From Flavobacterium aestivum (lineage in GTDB: Bacteria > Bacteroidota > Bacteroidia > Flavobacteriales > Flavobacteriaceae): a DNA stretch of 64,000 nucleotides. Position numbers and translations under genes: made by a program. Every line of letters begins with the position of its first letter. Position 1 is the first letter of the stretch. The notes beneath the pieces are model-generated. The model saw only the letters and a program-made list of their open reading frames with translations. It was not told the DNA's origin and ran no database searches. Location: contig NZ_CP113977.2 in assembly GCF_026870175.2 (NCBI RefSeq), forward strand, positions 3,038,001-3,102,000. Reading direction: 5' to 3'. Below are positions 9,696 to 18,226 of the stretch, piece after piece.

Positions 9696-12455
9696 ATGAA
9701 AAAAACCTACTTTTTAGTATTACTATCATTAGTCACTTTGATATGTAAAGCCCAAAACCTTGATCCCTATTTGCAAAATGTAACACCAACTTCTATATAT
9801 GTTTGTTGGAAAACAAGCAGTAATTCAGAATCGATTGTAGAATATGGCACATCTGCAAGCAATCTGAATGTTACTGTTACAGGAAATACGAATGTATTTA
9901 CTGATTCAGGATATCCTGGGAATTATTTCTATCACAGTACAAAACTGATTAACCTTTCTCCAAACACAAAATATTTTTATAGAATTAAAACTGGAACGAG
10001 TGTTTCTTTGGTTAAATCATTTAAAACATTGCCAAATCCAGGTCAAGCAGCAACAGCAGATGGGCATATTCGGTTTTTGATTATGGGAGATAATCAATTA
10101 AAAGCCGAACCAAGATACGATTCATTAGTAGCATCTGCAAAAAGAAAAATAAAAGAAAAATGGGGTTCAACTTTATCTCCGGATGATAACATTGCCATGA
10201 CTTTTATGGTAGGTGATCAAGTAGATGTAGGTACTTTAGACCATTACGAGAACGTACATTTTAAAAAGAATAAAGCACTCTCCGGAAATATTCCAATTCA
10301 AACCACAGTGGGTAATCATGAAACTTATGGTACTTTGGGAATGAACTCCTATTATGACCATTTTTTTATCAGTGAATTATCGTATAAAGGAATTTCATCT
10401 GGCACAGAAAACTATTATGCAATGCAAGCGGGAAATGTATTGTTTATCAGCTTAAGTTCTGAACATACTGGAGCTGCCCAATTCAACTGGTTGCAACAAG
10501 TTTTAACAGCAGCCAATTCAGATAATACTGTAGAGTGGATATTTTCATTAAGCCATAGACCATATCAGGCAGAGCAATATGTAGGGGATATCTCTACATG
10601 GGTAAGAAATACTGCCGTTCCCTTGTTAGTAACCTCCTCAAAATATGCCATGCATATAGGTGCACATCATCACCTTTATCATAGAGGACAATTGAAAAAC
10701 ACTCCTACATACAACATCATTTCAGGAGGTACTGCTTGGGATCAATACTGGGGATCATCTACAGAACAAGATTTTGAAGACGTTCAAAAAACAATTTGCA
10801 ACTGGATCTATCAAATTGTGGATATTGATGTAACAAATGGAAAAATGGATATAGAAAGCTATTCTATCGGAAGCGTAAACAAAAGGAAAAACAACCAATT
10901 AATGGATGTGTTTCATAGGTATAAAAACAGACCTGCACCCGCAAAACCTTCCATCACAAATAATTTTAGCACCAATATTACTTTGCCGGTAACTATATCT
11001 GGTTCTACATATAGTACAACAACAAATGAATTATTAAATACAACTCAATTTTTAATTTCACAAACTCCAACTTTCGATATTGTAAAGAAAGAAGTATATC
11101 GTGATTTTGAAGATTTGTATGGTAAATACGGTACACAAAAAGATTCAACAGTGAATGTTAATCTTGGCGTGGATATTACTAAGATGAATTTGGCTTCGAA
11201 TGCGCTTCCTAATGGCCAATATTATGTAAAGGTAAGATACAGAGATCAAAATTTAGAGTGGTCGCCTTGGAGTGATGCAAAAGGATTTGTCATTGCTGGC
11301 AGTAATACTGTCAATACAGAAATAGTTACAGACGCTCAAAATTATGCTCAAAATGCCCCTATAAAAGTAAACTTTACTGATGCCCCAGCCAGTACATCTA
11401 CATGGGTAGGCTTATATAAAGACGGGCAAACTCCGGGAGGAACATCTCCTTCCCAAACATGGCAATATACCAATGGTAGTGCCAGTGGCTCTATTAATTT
11501 CTCAAGCGGATTAGCTAATAAAGGACGTTATTTTGCTGCCATATTTTCAAATGGAGGCTATACAGAAATTGCATCTAGAAAGTATTTTTATGTTGGACCA
11601 ATTCCGGTATTAAGTACCAACCAATCAGAATATGCTCTAGGTTCTCCTGTAGTGGTTAATTTCAGCAATGGTCTTCAATTGACTAACGATTGGATAGGTA
11701 TTTATAGAATGGGAGTTAATCCAGGATCGGGCACTTCATCAACGAGCTGGCAATATGTTACGACCACTTCGGGAACTAAAACATTTAACAATCTACCTAA
11801 AGGATATTATTATGCAGAATACTATCTGCAAAACGGATATAACCCGATTGGTAATAAAGTGTTTTTCAAAATAGGGGACATTGTTACTGAATTATGGATA
11901 AATAAACCAGTGTATGACCTTGGAGAACAAATTTCTGCCTCATGGACAGATGCTCCCGGAATTGTAAAAGACTGGCTGGGAATTTATCATCAAGGTGATA
12001 ATCCCAATAGTAATCCATTAGTGAGTTACACTTATTTTAATGGACTTGCCCAAGGAACAAAAAATATCACGGGAGCAGAATTACCTACACAAACAGGAAG
12101 TTATTTTTTAGTAATGTTTACAAACGATTCTTATAATGAAGTCTCCAATAGAGTTGTTTTTGAAGTTATTGATAGTACAACAAAGAAAGGTAGTTTAAGT
12201 AAGGATGAATTTAAGATTGACAATGGATTAAAAGTTTATCCAAATCCAACAAATGGAGACAATCAAACAATTGTACAGTCAGATTATCCAATAGATGAAA
12301 TAGAAATATTTAGTATAGATGGCAAATTGATGTACGCCACTAAAAACGTAAATAATAATAGATATTCATTAATTACCCAGGATTTGCCAAAAGGAACTTA
12401 TGTTCTAAAAATTCATTCCCGTAAATTATTTACAGCTAAATTAATTGTAAAATAA
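9696..12455 (+). CDS. secreted calcineurin-like phosphatase with Ig-like repeats and T9SS type A sorting domain
   Basis: 919 aa. A signal peptide ends near CKAQ (~20). Residues ~20-110 look like the fibronectin-like N-terminal domain of purple acid phosphatases. The metallophosphoesterase core follows: MGDNQ (D132), GDQVD (D174), GNHE (N207-H208), SHRP (H287) and GAHHHLYH (H324-H326), all metal-ligand positions. Residues ~540-830 hold three related ~95-aa Ig-like modules with a DW(I/L)GIY-type motif. Residues ~845-919 form a type A Por-secretion C-terminal domain (VYPNPTNG start, basic final strand), so T9SS should export and attach it. A TAnnTTTG-like box lies at 9658-9665. It probably hydrolyses phosphate monoesters outside the cell; the substrate is unknown. 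Confidence 0.9.
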   Translation: MKKTYFLVLLSLVTLICKAQNLDPYLQNVTPTSIYVCWKTSSNSESIVEYGTSASNLNVTVTGNTNVFTDSGYPGNYFYHSTKLINLSPNTKYFYRIKTGTSVSLVKSFKTLPNPGQAATADGHIRFLIMGDNQLKAEPRYDSLVASAKRKIKEKWGSTLSPDDNIAMTFMVGDQVDVGTLDHYENVHFKKNKALSGNIPIQTTVGNHETYGTLGMNSYYDHFFISELSYKGISSGTENYYAMQAGNVLFISLSSEHTGAAQFNWLQQVLTAANSDNTVEWIFSLSHRPYQAEQYVGDISTWVRNTAVPLLVTSSKYAMHIGAHHHLYHRGQLKNTPTYNIISGGTAWDQYWGSSTEQDFEDVQKTICNWIYQIVDIDVTNGKMDIESYSIGSVNKRKNNQLMDVFHRYKNRPAPAKPSITNNFSTNITLPVTISGSTYSTTTNELLNTTQFLISQTPTFDIVKKEVYRDFEDLYGKYGTQKDSTVNVNLGVDITKMNLASNALPNGQYYVKVRYRDQNLEWSPWSDAKGFVIAGSNTVNTEIVTDAQNYAQNAPIKVNFTDAPASTSTWVGLYKDGQTPGGTSPSQTWQYTNGSASGSINFSSGLANKGRYFAAIFSNGGYTEIASRKYFYVGPIPVLSTNQSEYALGSPVVVNFSNGLQLTNDWIGIYRMGVNPGSGTSSTSWQYVTTTSGTKTFNNLPKGYYYAEYYLQNGYNPIGNKVFFKIGDIVTELWINKPVYDLGEQISASWTDAPGIVKDWLGIYHQGDNPNSNPLVSYTYFNGLAQGTKNITGAELPTQTGSYFLVMFTNDSYNEVSNRVVFEVIDSTTKKGSLSKDEFKIDNGLKVYPNPTNGDNQTIVQSDYPIDEIEIFSIDGKLMYATKNVNNNRYSLITQDLPKGTYVLKIHSRKLFTAKLIVK

Positions 12456-12486
12456 CAACCCAATATAAAGTTCAAATTTGTTTAAG

Positions 12487-12512
12487 AACTCCCGTCAATA
12501 GCGGGAGTTTTT
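12487..12512 (+). terminator. terminator after phosphatase gene
   Basis: AACTCCCG pairs with CGGGAGTT around a 7-nt loop, followed by a T run, 31 bp after the stop. Confidence 0.85.
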
Positions 12513-12675
12513 GTTGTTAAACAAATAAAGTATATCCAGGAGTGTTTTAGATTTATTTAAATAAGAGTTTTTTGTTTTAAATTTTAATTCTACCTAAATC
12601 TATTTTATTTTTCAAATAATCGAATTCGAGGATTAACAAAATTATTGTACTTTTACATCCCAAACAACACTTCTT

Positions 12676-13215
12676 ATGAATCAAAAAGTATTGCTCACTT
12701 CTAAGGAAGTCAATATCATTCTGCACCGTTTGGCTTGTCAATTAATTGAAAAGCATCTTGATTTTTCGGATACTATTTTAGTTGGAATCCAACCTAGAGG
12801 AACTTTTTTAGCGGAGCGCTTAAAAGATTTGTTAGAGAATGAATATCAAGTACCAAATGTTCTTTTAGGCTATTTGGATATTACTTTTTTTAGAGATGAT
12901 TTTCGTAGAACAAACAAGCCTTTAGAAGCCAATAAAACCCAAATCGATTTTTTAGTTGAGAATAAAAAAGTCATTTTTATAGATGATGTATTATACACTG
13001 GACGTAGCATTCGTGCAGCATTAACAGCAATACAGTCCTTTGGAAGGCCCTCAGCGATCGAATTATTAACATTAATTGATCGTCGATTTAGTAGAGATTT
13101 GCCAATACAACCCGATTATAGAGGTCGTCAGGTAGATGCAATCAATGGTGAAAAAGTAAAAGTATGTTGGGTAGAACAAGATGGGGAAGACGGAGTTTAC
13201 TTGGTTACTAATTAA
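12676..13215 (+). CDS. pyrR: PyrR bifunctional pyrimidine regulator / uracil phosphoribosyltransferase
   Basis: 179 aa, the usual PyrR length. The PRPP-binding loop VIFIDDVLYTGRS lies at ~99-111 (D103-D104), and LVGIQPRG near residue 35 is also family-typical. PyrR binds pyr mRNA in a UMP-dependent way in Firmicutes and also has uracil phosphoribosyltransferase activity. Here it precedes pyrB by 100 bp, consistent with pyrimidine control; whether it regulates by RNA binding in Bacteroidota cannot be read from the sequence. A near-consensus -7 box (TACTTTTA, 12648-12655) lies 20 bp before the ATG. Confidence 0.95.
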   Translation: MNQKVLLTSKEVNIILHRLACQLIEKHLDFSDTILVGIQPRGTFLAERLKDLLENEYQVPNVLLGYLDITFFRDDFRRTNKPLEANKTQIDFLVENKKVIFIDDVLYTGRSIRAALTAIQSFGRPSAIELLTLIDRRFSRDLPIQPDYRGRQVDAINGEKVKVCWVEQDGEDGVYLVTN

Positions 13216-13236
13216 GTTAAAAATGTCTATAGTTTA

Positions 13237-13297
13237 TTGTTTATAGTTTGTACTTCGTCTGTAAAGGAACCATAAGCAGTAAACCAACCATAAACAA
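13237..13297 (+). promoter_or_regulatory. imperfect inverted repeat in the pyrR-pyrB gap
   Basis: TTGTTTATAG (13237-13246) faces CCATAAACAA (13288-13297), 9 of 10 positions pairing, with a 41-nt spacer. It could be an RNA hairpin in the pyr leader, possibly a PyrR target, or merely a short intergenic repeat; no T run follows. Confidence 0.3.
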
Positions 13298-13315
13298 AAA
13301 AATAAAAAAAGAACA

Positions 13316-14242
13316 ATGAGCGAATTAAGTGTAAATCATTTATTAGGGATCAAATACATTAACAAAAAAGATATTGACCTAATTTTTGAAACCGCCGATC
13401 ATTTTAAAGAAGTCATTAATAGACCAATCAAAAAAGTACCTTCGTTAAGGGATATTACAATTGCTAATATTTTTTTTGAAAATAGTACAAGAACAAAACT
13501 ATCATTTGAATTAGCTCAAAAAAGGTTATCAGCAGATGTAATAAGTTTTTCAGCAGCACAATCATCAGTAAAAAAGGGAGAAACACTTATTGATACTGTA
13601 AATAATATCCTTTCCATGAAAGTAGATATGGTTGTAATGAGACATTCTAATCCTGGTGCAGCTTATTTTTTGTCTAAAAATGTAAAGGCCAGCATCGTAA
13701 ATGCTGGAGACGGTGCACATGAGCATCCTACACAAGGATTATTAGACAGTTATTCTATTAGAGAAAAATTGGGAGATGTAGCCGGTAAAAAAGTAGTTAT
13801 TGTTGGTGATATATTACATTCAAGAGTTGCCTTATCCAATATATATGCTTTGCAAATGCAAGGTGCAGAAGTAAAGGTTTGCGGACCAAAAACACTTATC
13901 CCAAGATATATAGAATCACTTGGAGTAAAAGTTGAACCAAATTTGCGTAAAGCATTAGAATGGTGTGATGTAGCAAATATGTTGCGTGTTCAAAACGAAA
14001 GAATGGATGTGAATTTTTTTCCATCAACCAGAGAATATGCACAACAGTATGGAGTTGATAAAGCTTTGCTTGATTCACTCGACAAAGAGATCGTTATAAT
14101 GCACCCAGGCCCCATAAATAGAGGTGTAGAAATAACAAGTGATGTTGCAGATTCACAACAATCTGTAATTTTAAATCAAGTAGAAAATGGTGTTGCCATT
14201 AGAATGGCAGTAATCTATCTTTTGGCATCAAAAATTCAATAA
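13316..14242 (+). CDS. pyrB: aspartate carbamoyltransferase, catalytic subunit
   Basis: 308 aa, full length for the catalytic chain. It carries the carbamoyl-phosphate motif FENSTRTKLSFE (S57-T58-R59-T60), HPTQGLLD (from H137) and the C-terminal HPGPINRG. It condenses carbamoyl phosphate with aspartate in pyrimidine synthesis, in the cytoplasm. It lies between pyrR and a small gene 10 bp downstream and is probably in one operon with rnz and pdxH. No pyrI regulatory-chain gene is nearby. Confidence 0.97.
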   Translation: MSELSVNHLLGIKYINKKDIDLIFETADHFKEVINRPIKKVPSLRDITIANIFFENSTRTKLSFELAQKRLSADVISFSAAQSSVKKGETLIDTVNNILSMKVDMVVMRHSNPGAAYFLSKNVKASIVNAGDGAHEHPTQGLLDSYSIREKLGDVAGKKVVIVGDILHSRVALSNIYALQMQGAEVKVCGPKTLIPRYIESLGVKVEPNLRKALEWCDVANMLRVQNERMDVNFFPSTREYAQQYGVDKALLDSLDKEIVIMHPGPINRGVEITSDVADSQQSVILNQVENGVAIRMAVIYLLASKIQ

Positions 14243-14252
14243 ACGTATTACA

Positions 14253-14585
14253 ATGAAAGTAACAACTAAGGGGCACAGCACTATTATCAAAGATACAGAA
14301 GGAGATATAGCGCAATTTTTAGAAAAAATAAACAGTCAATATAAGAGTTTTGAAAGTCAAAATCTTATTTTAGATATATCACACGATAAATCGGTTGATG
14401 CAAAATCAATCATGATTTTTTCCGAATTATCTAAAAAACATATAAAATCAAAAAAATCATTTCTATTAGTTGTTCAAAATATCGATTTTAATAAAGTTCC
14501 AACGTCATTATCGGTTGTTCCTACATTATTAGAAGCACACGATATGATTGAAATGGATGAAATTGAAAGAGATTTAGGGTTTTAA
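14253..14585 (+). CDS. small protein of unknown function between pyrB and rnz
   Basis: 110 aa, starting 10 bp after pyrB and ending 39 bp before rnz, so surely co-transcribed. It has no signal peptide or membrane segment. The alternation of short beta strands (NLILDIS, SFLLVVQN) and amphipathic helices, with a serine-rich helix start (DAKSIMIFSELS), resembles a STAS-type fold, but no diagnostic motif proves this. Neighbourhood suggests a conserved flavobacterial accessory of rnz. The function is unknown. Confidence 0.8.
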   Translation: MKVTTKGHSTIIKDTEGDIAQFLEKINSQYKSFESQNLILDISHDKSVDAKSIMIFSELSKKHIKSKKSFLLVVQNIDFNKVPTSLSVVPTLLEAHDMIEMDEIERDLGF

Positions 14586-14624
14586 ATGATTAAAATTGTT
14601 TAAACAAATAACAAAAAACTAAAT

Positions 14625-15530
14625 TTGAAATTAACAATTCTTGGTTGCTACGCCGCAACACCTAGATCTTTAACGAATCCTACTTCACAGGTATTAGAAA
14701 TTAAAAACAGACTTTTTTTAATTGACTGCGGAGAAGGAACTCAGGTGCAGTTGCGCAAAAACAAATTGAAATTCTCAAAAATCAACCATGTCTTTATTTC
14801 CCATTTGCATGGAGATCATTTTTTTGGACTAATTGGTTTGATCTCTACATTTGCATTATTAGGACGTACTACAGATCTACATGTTTTTGGACCAAAAGGA
14901 ATAAAAGAAATAATTGAATTACAATTGCGTTTATCCAATTCATGGACTAATTATAAATTGTTCTTTCACGAATTAGAATCTAGCGAAAGTGAGACAATCT
15001 TTGAGGATGAAAAAGTAATAGTCAAAACTATCCCACTAAAACATAGAGTTTATACAAATGGTTTTTTGTTTCAAGAGAAAACAGGAGACAGAATATTAGA
15101 CTTGAATGCCGTGCAAAATTTTGAAATTGACAAATGTTATTATCAAAATATAAAAAAAGGAAAAGATATTACTTTAGAAGATGGAAGGGTAATTGATAAT
15201 GCTAAACTTACGTTTGATCCTATTCCTGCAATGAGTTATGCTTTTTGTTCAGACACGAAGTATCATGAGTCAATAATTCCCATTATAAAAGATGTAGATG
15301 TGCTATATCATGAATCTACATTTCTAGATTCAGAAGAAGCTTTGGCAACAAAAACGATGCATTCTACTGCCAAAGAAGCCGCTAGAATAGCATTGAAAGC
15401 TAATGCAAAGCAATTGTTATTAGGTCATTACTCTACTCGATATGCCAGTATCGATTTGTTTAAAGAAGAAGCAGAAACCATTTTTGCAGCAGTTTTATTG
15501 GCAGATGATGGCAAAAGCTTTGAGTTTTAA
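14625..15530 (+). CDS. rnz: ribonuclease Z (tRNA 3'-endonuclease)
   Basis: 301 aa, starting at TTG 14625; no nearer ATG keeps the conserved N-terminus KLTILGCYAATP. It has the metallo-beta-lactamase zinc motif SHLHGDH (H60, H62, D64, H65), further ligands around FCSDT and YHEST, and a late GHYSTRY histidine motif. It matures the 3' end of tRNA precursors. It is the fourth gene of the pyrR-pdxH run, with 39 bp upstream and 30 bp downstream spacing. Confidence 0.95.
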   Translation: MKLTILGCYAATPRSLTNPTSQVLEIKNRLFLIDCGEGTQVQLRKNKLKFSKINHVFISHLHGDHFFGLIGLISTFALLGRTTDLHVFGPKGIKEIIELQLRLSNSWTNYKLFFHELESSESETIFEDEKVIVKTIPLKHRVYTNGFLFQEKTGDRILDLNAVQNFEIDKCYYQNIKKGKDITLEDGRVIDNAKLTFDPIPAMSYAFCSDTKYHESIIPIIKDVDVLYHESTFLDSEEALATKTMHSTAKEAARIALKANAKQLLLGHYSTRYASIDLFKEEAETIFAAVLLADDGKSFEF

Positions 15531-15560
15531 TAGATTTATTTGAATATAAAAGGTGTAAAA

Positions 15561-16205
15561 ATGAATGATTTAAGTAATTACAGAAAGTCGTACGAAAAGA
15601 GTGAATTGTTAGAATCATCTATACCGGAAGATCCTATAAATCTTTTTAATAGATGGTTTCACGAAGTAGAGGATTTTGATGCAGCAGGAGAGGTTAATGC
15701 AATGACCGTTTCAACAATTGGTTTGGACGGTTTTCCAAAATCAAGAGTAGTGTTGTTGAAAAAATTTAATGAGGAAGGATTTATTTTTTTTACAAATTAT
15801 AATTCTGAAAAGGGTAGAGCCATTGCTGAAAATCCAAATGTATGTCTTTCATTTTTTTGGGAAAGTATGGAACGTCAGGTTATCATAAAAGGAATTGCCA
15901 GTAAAACATCAGAGGATATTTCAGATAATTATTTTGCATCCAGACCCGATGGAAGTAAGTTAGGAGCAATAGCATCTAACCAAAGTGAAGTTGTTGCATC
16001 CCGTTCTTTTTTGGAAGAGAATTTAAAACAATTAGAAAAAGATTTTGAAGGAAAAGAAATTCCGCGACCAAAACATTGGGGAGGCTTTTTGGTAACTCCT
16101 GTTGAAGTAGAATTTTGGCAAGGGAGACCTAATCGTATGCATGATAGAATCCTATATAGCGCTCAGGAAGATTTTTCTTGGAAAATTGAACGTCTGTCGC
16201 CTTGA
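15561..16205 (+). CDS. pdxH: pyridoxamine/pyridoxine 5'-phosphate oxidase
   Basis: 214 aa from ATG 15561, preceded by an AAAGG ribosome-binding site; the in-frame TTG 21 bp upstream is unlikely. The protein shows family landmarks: AMTVSTIGLDGFPKSRVVLLK, FFTNYNSEKG, SFFWESMERQV, and the C-terminal WQGRPNRMHDR with WKIERLSP end, typical of the FMN-dependent enzyme that makes pyridoxal 5'-phosphate. It lies 30 bp after rnz and is probably last in that operon. Confidence 0.96.
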   Translation: MNDLSNYRKSYEKSELLESSIPEDPINLFNRWFHEVEDFDAAGEVNAMTVSTIGLDGFPKSRVVLLKKFNEEGFIFFTNYNSEKGRAIAENPNVCLSFFWESMERQVIIKGIASKTSEDISDNYFASRPDGSKLGAIASNQSEVVASRSFLEENLKQLEKDFEGKEIPRPKHWGGFLVTPVEVEFWQGRPNRMHDRILYSAQEDFSWKIERLSP

Positions 16206-16375
16206 TTGTACTAAAATCTCATAAGAAGCAGTTAAAGTTATCTAAATTGTTGATTTTGAGTAGTGGTTTATGATTGTAAAAAGTAGTTTTGGATTATAAG
16301 AAAACAAAATAATTACAAAACTCATCAAATAGTTTAATTATAAACTATTTGACAATTAAGCTACTACAAAATTTT

Positions 16376-16981
16376 ATGAAATTTAATTCACTACTCGCAT
16401 TGTTACTAGTTTCAATAATTAGTACAATGTATTCTTGCACCACGGATGCTCATGAAATTGCTTCAGCATCTGTAGCACCAACAACTCCGACAACACCAAC
16501 AGGACAAACTGGACAAACTGGACAAACTGGACAAACTGGACAAACAACATCACCTACAGAGCCATCAACTCCAACAACGTCTCCTACAGATTTAAATAAT
16601 TATTCATATAGCACTTCAGAAATCCAGCTTATGGATTTAATAAATAATTATAGAGTAAGTATAGGCTTGAATCGATTAGTGGTAACTAATTATATTTCTT
16701 CTAAAGCGGCAGAACACAACAATTATATGATTGCGGCAAATATAATTAGTCACGATAATTTTGCTGTACGCTCTAGAGACATAATGACGGCATTAGGAGC
16801 TAGTTCAGTTGGGGAGAATATAGCTTGTAATAATACTACGCCACAAGCTGCTTTTGATGCCTGGTTAGCCAGTCCAAACCACAAGGCTAATATTGAAGGT
16901 TCATTTACCAATTTCGGAATCTCAATTAGAGCAAATTCTGAAGGGAAAAAATATTACACTAATATTTTTGCTAAAATATAA
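16376..16981 (+). CDS. CAP/SCP-domain lipoprotein 1 with GQT repeats
   Basis: 201 aa from ATG 16376. A lipoprotein signal ends at Cys21 (TMYSC). A Thr/Pro/Gly/Gln-rich linker follows, with five GQT tripeptides encoded by perfect 9-bp DNA repeats (16502-16546), then more TPT repeats. The C-terminal ~125 residues are a CAP (cysteine-rich secretory/SCP-like) domain with LINNYRVSIGLNRL, AAEHNNYM, ISHDNF, GENIA and AFDAWLASPNHKANI. Bacterial CAP proteins are mostly surface or extracellular, with roles in adhesion or lipid binding rarely proven. It is the first of three tandem paralogues and the only one with the long linker. Confidence 0.9.
   Translation: MKFNSLLALLLVSIISTMYSCTTDAHEIASASVAPTTPTTPTGQTGQTGQTGQTGQTTSPTEPSTPTTSPTDLNNYSYSTSEIQLMDLINNYRVSIGLNRLVVTNYISSKAAEHNNYMIAANIISHDNFAVRSRDIMTALGASSVGENIACNNTTPQAAFDAWLASPNHKANIEGSFTNFGISIRANSEGKKYYTNIFAKI
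16502..16546 (+). repeat. 9-bp tandem repeat (GGACAAACT x5)
   Basis: Four perfect GGACAAACT units plus one ending in A, encoding (GQT)5 in the linker of the first CAP lipoprotein. Slippage would change linker length without breaking the frame. Confidence 0.95.
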
Positions 16982-17000
16982 TTCTTCTTTTTTGGATTCT

Positions 17001-17032
17001 AAAGGCTGTATCTTCAAGATGCAGCCTTTTTT
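17001..17032 (+). terminator. terminator after CAP gene 1
   Basis: AAGGCTG (17002-17008) pairs with CAGCCTT (17022-17028), with an inner ATCT/AGAT extension, followed by a T run. CAP gene 2 therefore probably has its own promoter. Confidence 0.85.
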
Positions 17033-17360
17033 GTTTTTTAGGGAAGTATGAATGCAAACCAAAATCTATGCTACATTATTTTGAATTTTTTAAACTAGTA
17101 ATCTTATGATTTTAAAAGTATTAGATCTTTAATTTAAAGTATAAAACTTGTTAATATTTTCTATTAGTCTTCTTACTATTTTTCAATGATGCGGAGTGTT
17201 TTTTTTCTATAAAAAATGCCTCTATTTTTTGCAAATCATAATGTAGGATATTCCCTTTATGTTTATTCAAAATGATGTAGTTCATCTGATTTATTTGTCT
17301 GTTTGACCGAAATGCACGTCCTTTGATATAGATTTTAAAAATGAGCTTTAACTATTAACC

Positions 17361-17391
17361 TTAAAGGAGTTTGCCCCACAATCTACTTTAA
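17361..17391 (+). promoter_or_regulatory. 31-bp leader element shared by CAP genes 2 and 3 (copy A)
   Basis: A stretch beginning TTAAAGGAGTTTGCCCC and ending ATCTACTTTAA occurs identically at 18176-18206. Both copies end about 20 bp before their start codon and follow a shared CTATTAACC-containing context. The embedded AAAGGAG resembles a ribosome-binding site but lies too far upstream, so it is probably an operator, leader RNA element or short upstream frame. Confidence 0.55.
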
Positions 17392-17408
17392 AATTAAACT
17401 TCATTATT

Positions 17409-17915
17409 ATGAATTCAAAATTACACCCTTTCGTATTTTTTGTTTTTATTTTGAGTTTTATGGTTTCATGTTCTCCAGAAGAAGATAATAATTCGACCTT
17501 AGAATCTCAAAAAGTGCCTATTGTTTTAAACTATGAATACAACCCTGTAGAAATAGAAACAATGGCTTTGATTAACAACTACAGAGTTAGTATTGGTTTA
17601 AATGCGTTAGAAAGAATAAATCATGTTTCTTATAAGTCAGAAGAGCATGATAATTATATGATTGCTAATAATGTGGTAAACCATGATGATTTTGCATCCC
17701 GTTCTGAAAATATAATTAAGGCTTTGGGGGCAAAAAAAGTAAGTGAGAATATTGCCTATAATTATAATAGCGCAAAAGGAGCCTTTGATGCTTGGCTAAA
17801 AAGCGAAGGACACAAAGCAAACATAGAGGGTGATTTTACTCATTTTGGCATTTCAGTGAGAGAGAATCCTGTGAACGGTAGAAAATATTACACAAATATT
17901 TTTGTAAAAATATAG
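17409..17915 (+). CDS. CAP/SCP-domain lipoprotein 2
   Basis: 168 aa. The lipoprotein signal ends at Cys21 (MVSCSP), followed by a short acidic/Ser linker and a CAP domain (LINNYRVSIGLNAL, EEHDNYM, VNHDDF, SENIAYNYNS, AFDAWLKSEGHKANI). It is very similar to the next gene, indicating recent tandem duplication, and less similar to CAP gene 1. The histidines and acidic residues of the CAP cavity (HD, SEN, H of GHK) are present. The usual GEN glycine is Ser here (VSEN). Predicted surface or periplasmic lipoprotein; function unknown. Confidence 0.9.
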   Translation: MNSKLHPFVFFVFILSFMVSCSPEEDNNSTLESQKVPIVLNYEYNPVEIETMALINNYRVSIGLNALERINHVSYKSEEHDNYMIANNVVNHDDFASRSENIIKALGAKKVSENIAYNYNSAKGAFDAWLKSEGHKANIEGDFTHFGISVRENPVNGRKYYTNIFVKI

Positions 17916-18226
17916 ATTTGACTAAAAGTGAATTTAAGTATTAAAAATTAAATATTGAATTAATAACAAAAAAGAAAGCATAATTTTTGAAAGTAATAAT
18001 TAAAAGTTTATTACTGTTTTATTTTAAAAAAAAGGTCAAGTGTTTGAAGGGATAATTTTTTAAGAAAATTATTGATCTTTAATAATTATCCGTGCATTTC
18101 ATCGATTTTGTTTGGTAGTTTAACATAAAGTATGTTTATTTGAAACAGAATAAACTATTAACCTAAACCTAATATTAAAGGAGTTTGCCCCACAATCTAC
18201 TTTAAGCTAAACTACTTATTATCACT
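17916..18226. other. intergenic region between CAP genes 2 and 3
   Basis: 311 bp, AT-rich. It contains the second copy of the leader element (18176-18206). No terminator of normal strength was recognised after CAP gene 2. Confidence 0.55.
18176..18206 (+). promoter_or_regulatory. 31-bp leader element shared by CAP genes 2 and 3 (copy B)
   Basis: Identical in sequence to 17361-17391 and placed at nearly the same distance before the start codon of CAP gene 3, while the surrounding intergenic DNA is poorly conserved. This argues for function or a very recent duplication. Confidence 0.55.

Larger units (their letters stand above)
16982..17408. other. intergenic region between CAP genes 1 and 2
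   Basis: 427 bp of AT-rich DNA containing the terminator at 17001-17032 and the leader element at 17361-17391. No credible open frame was found in between. Confidence 0.6.
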
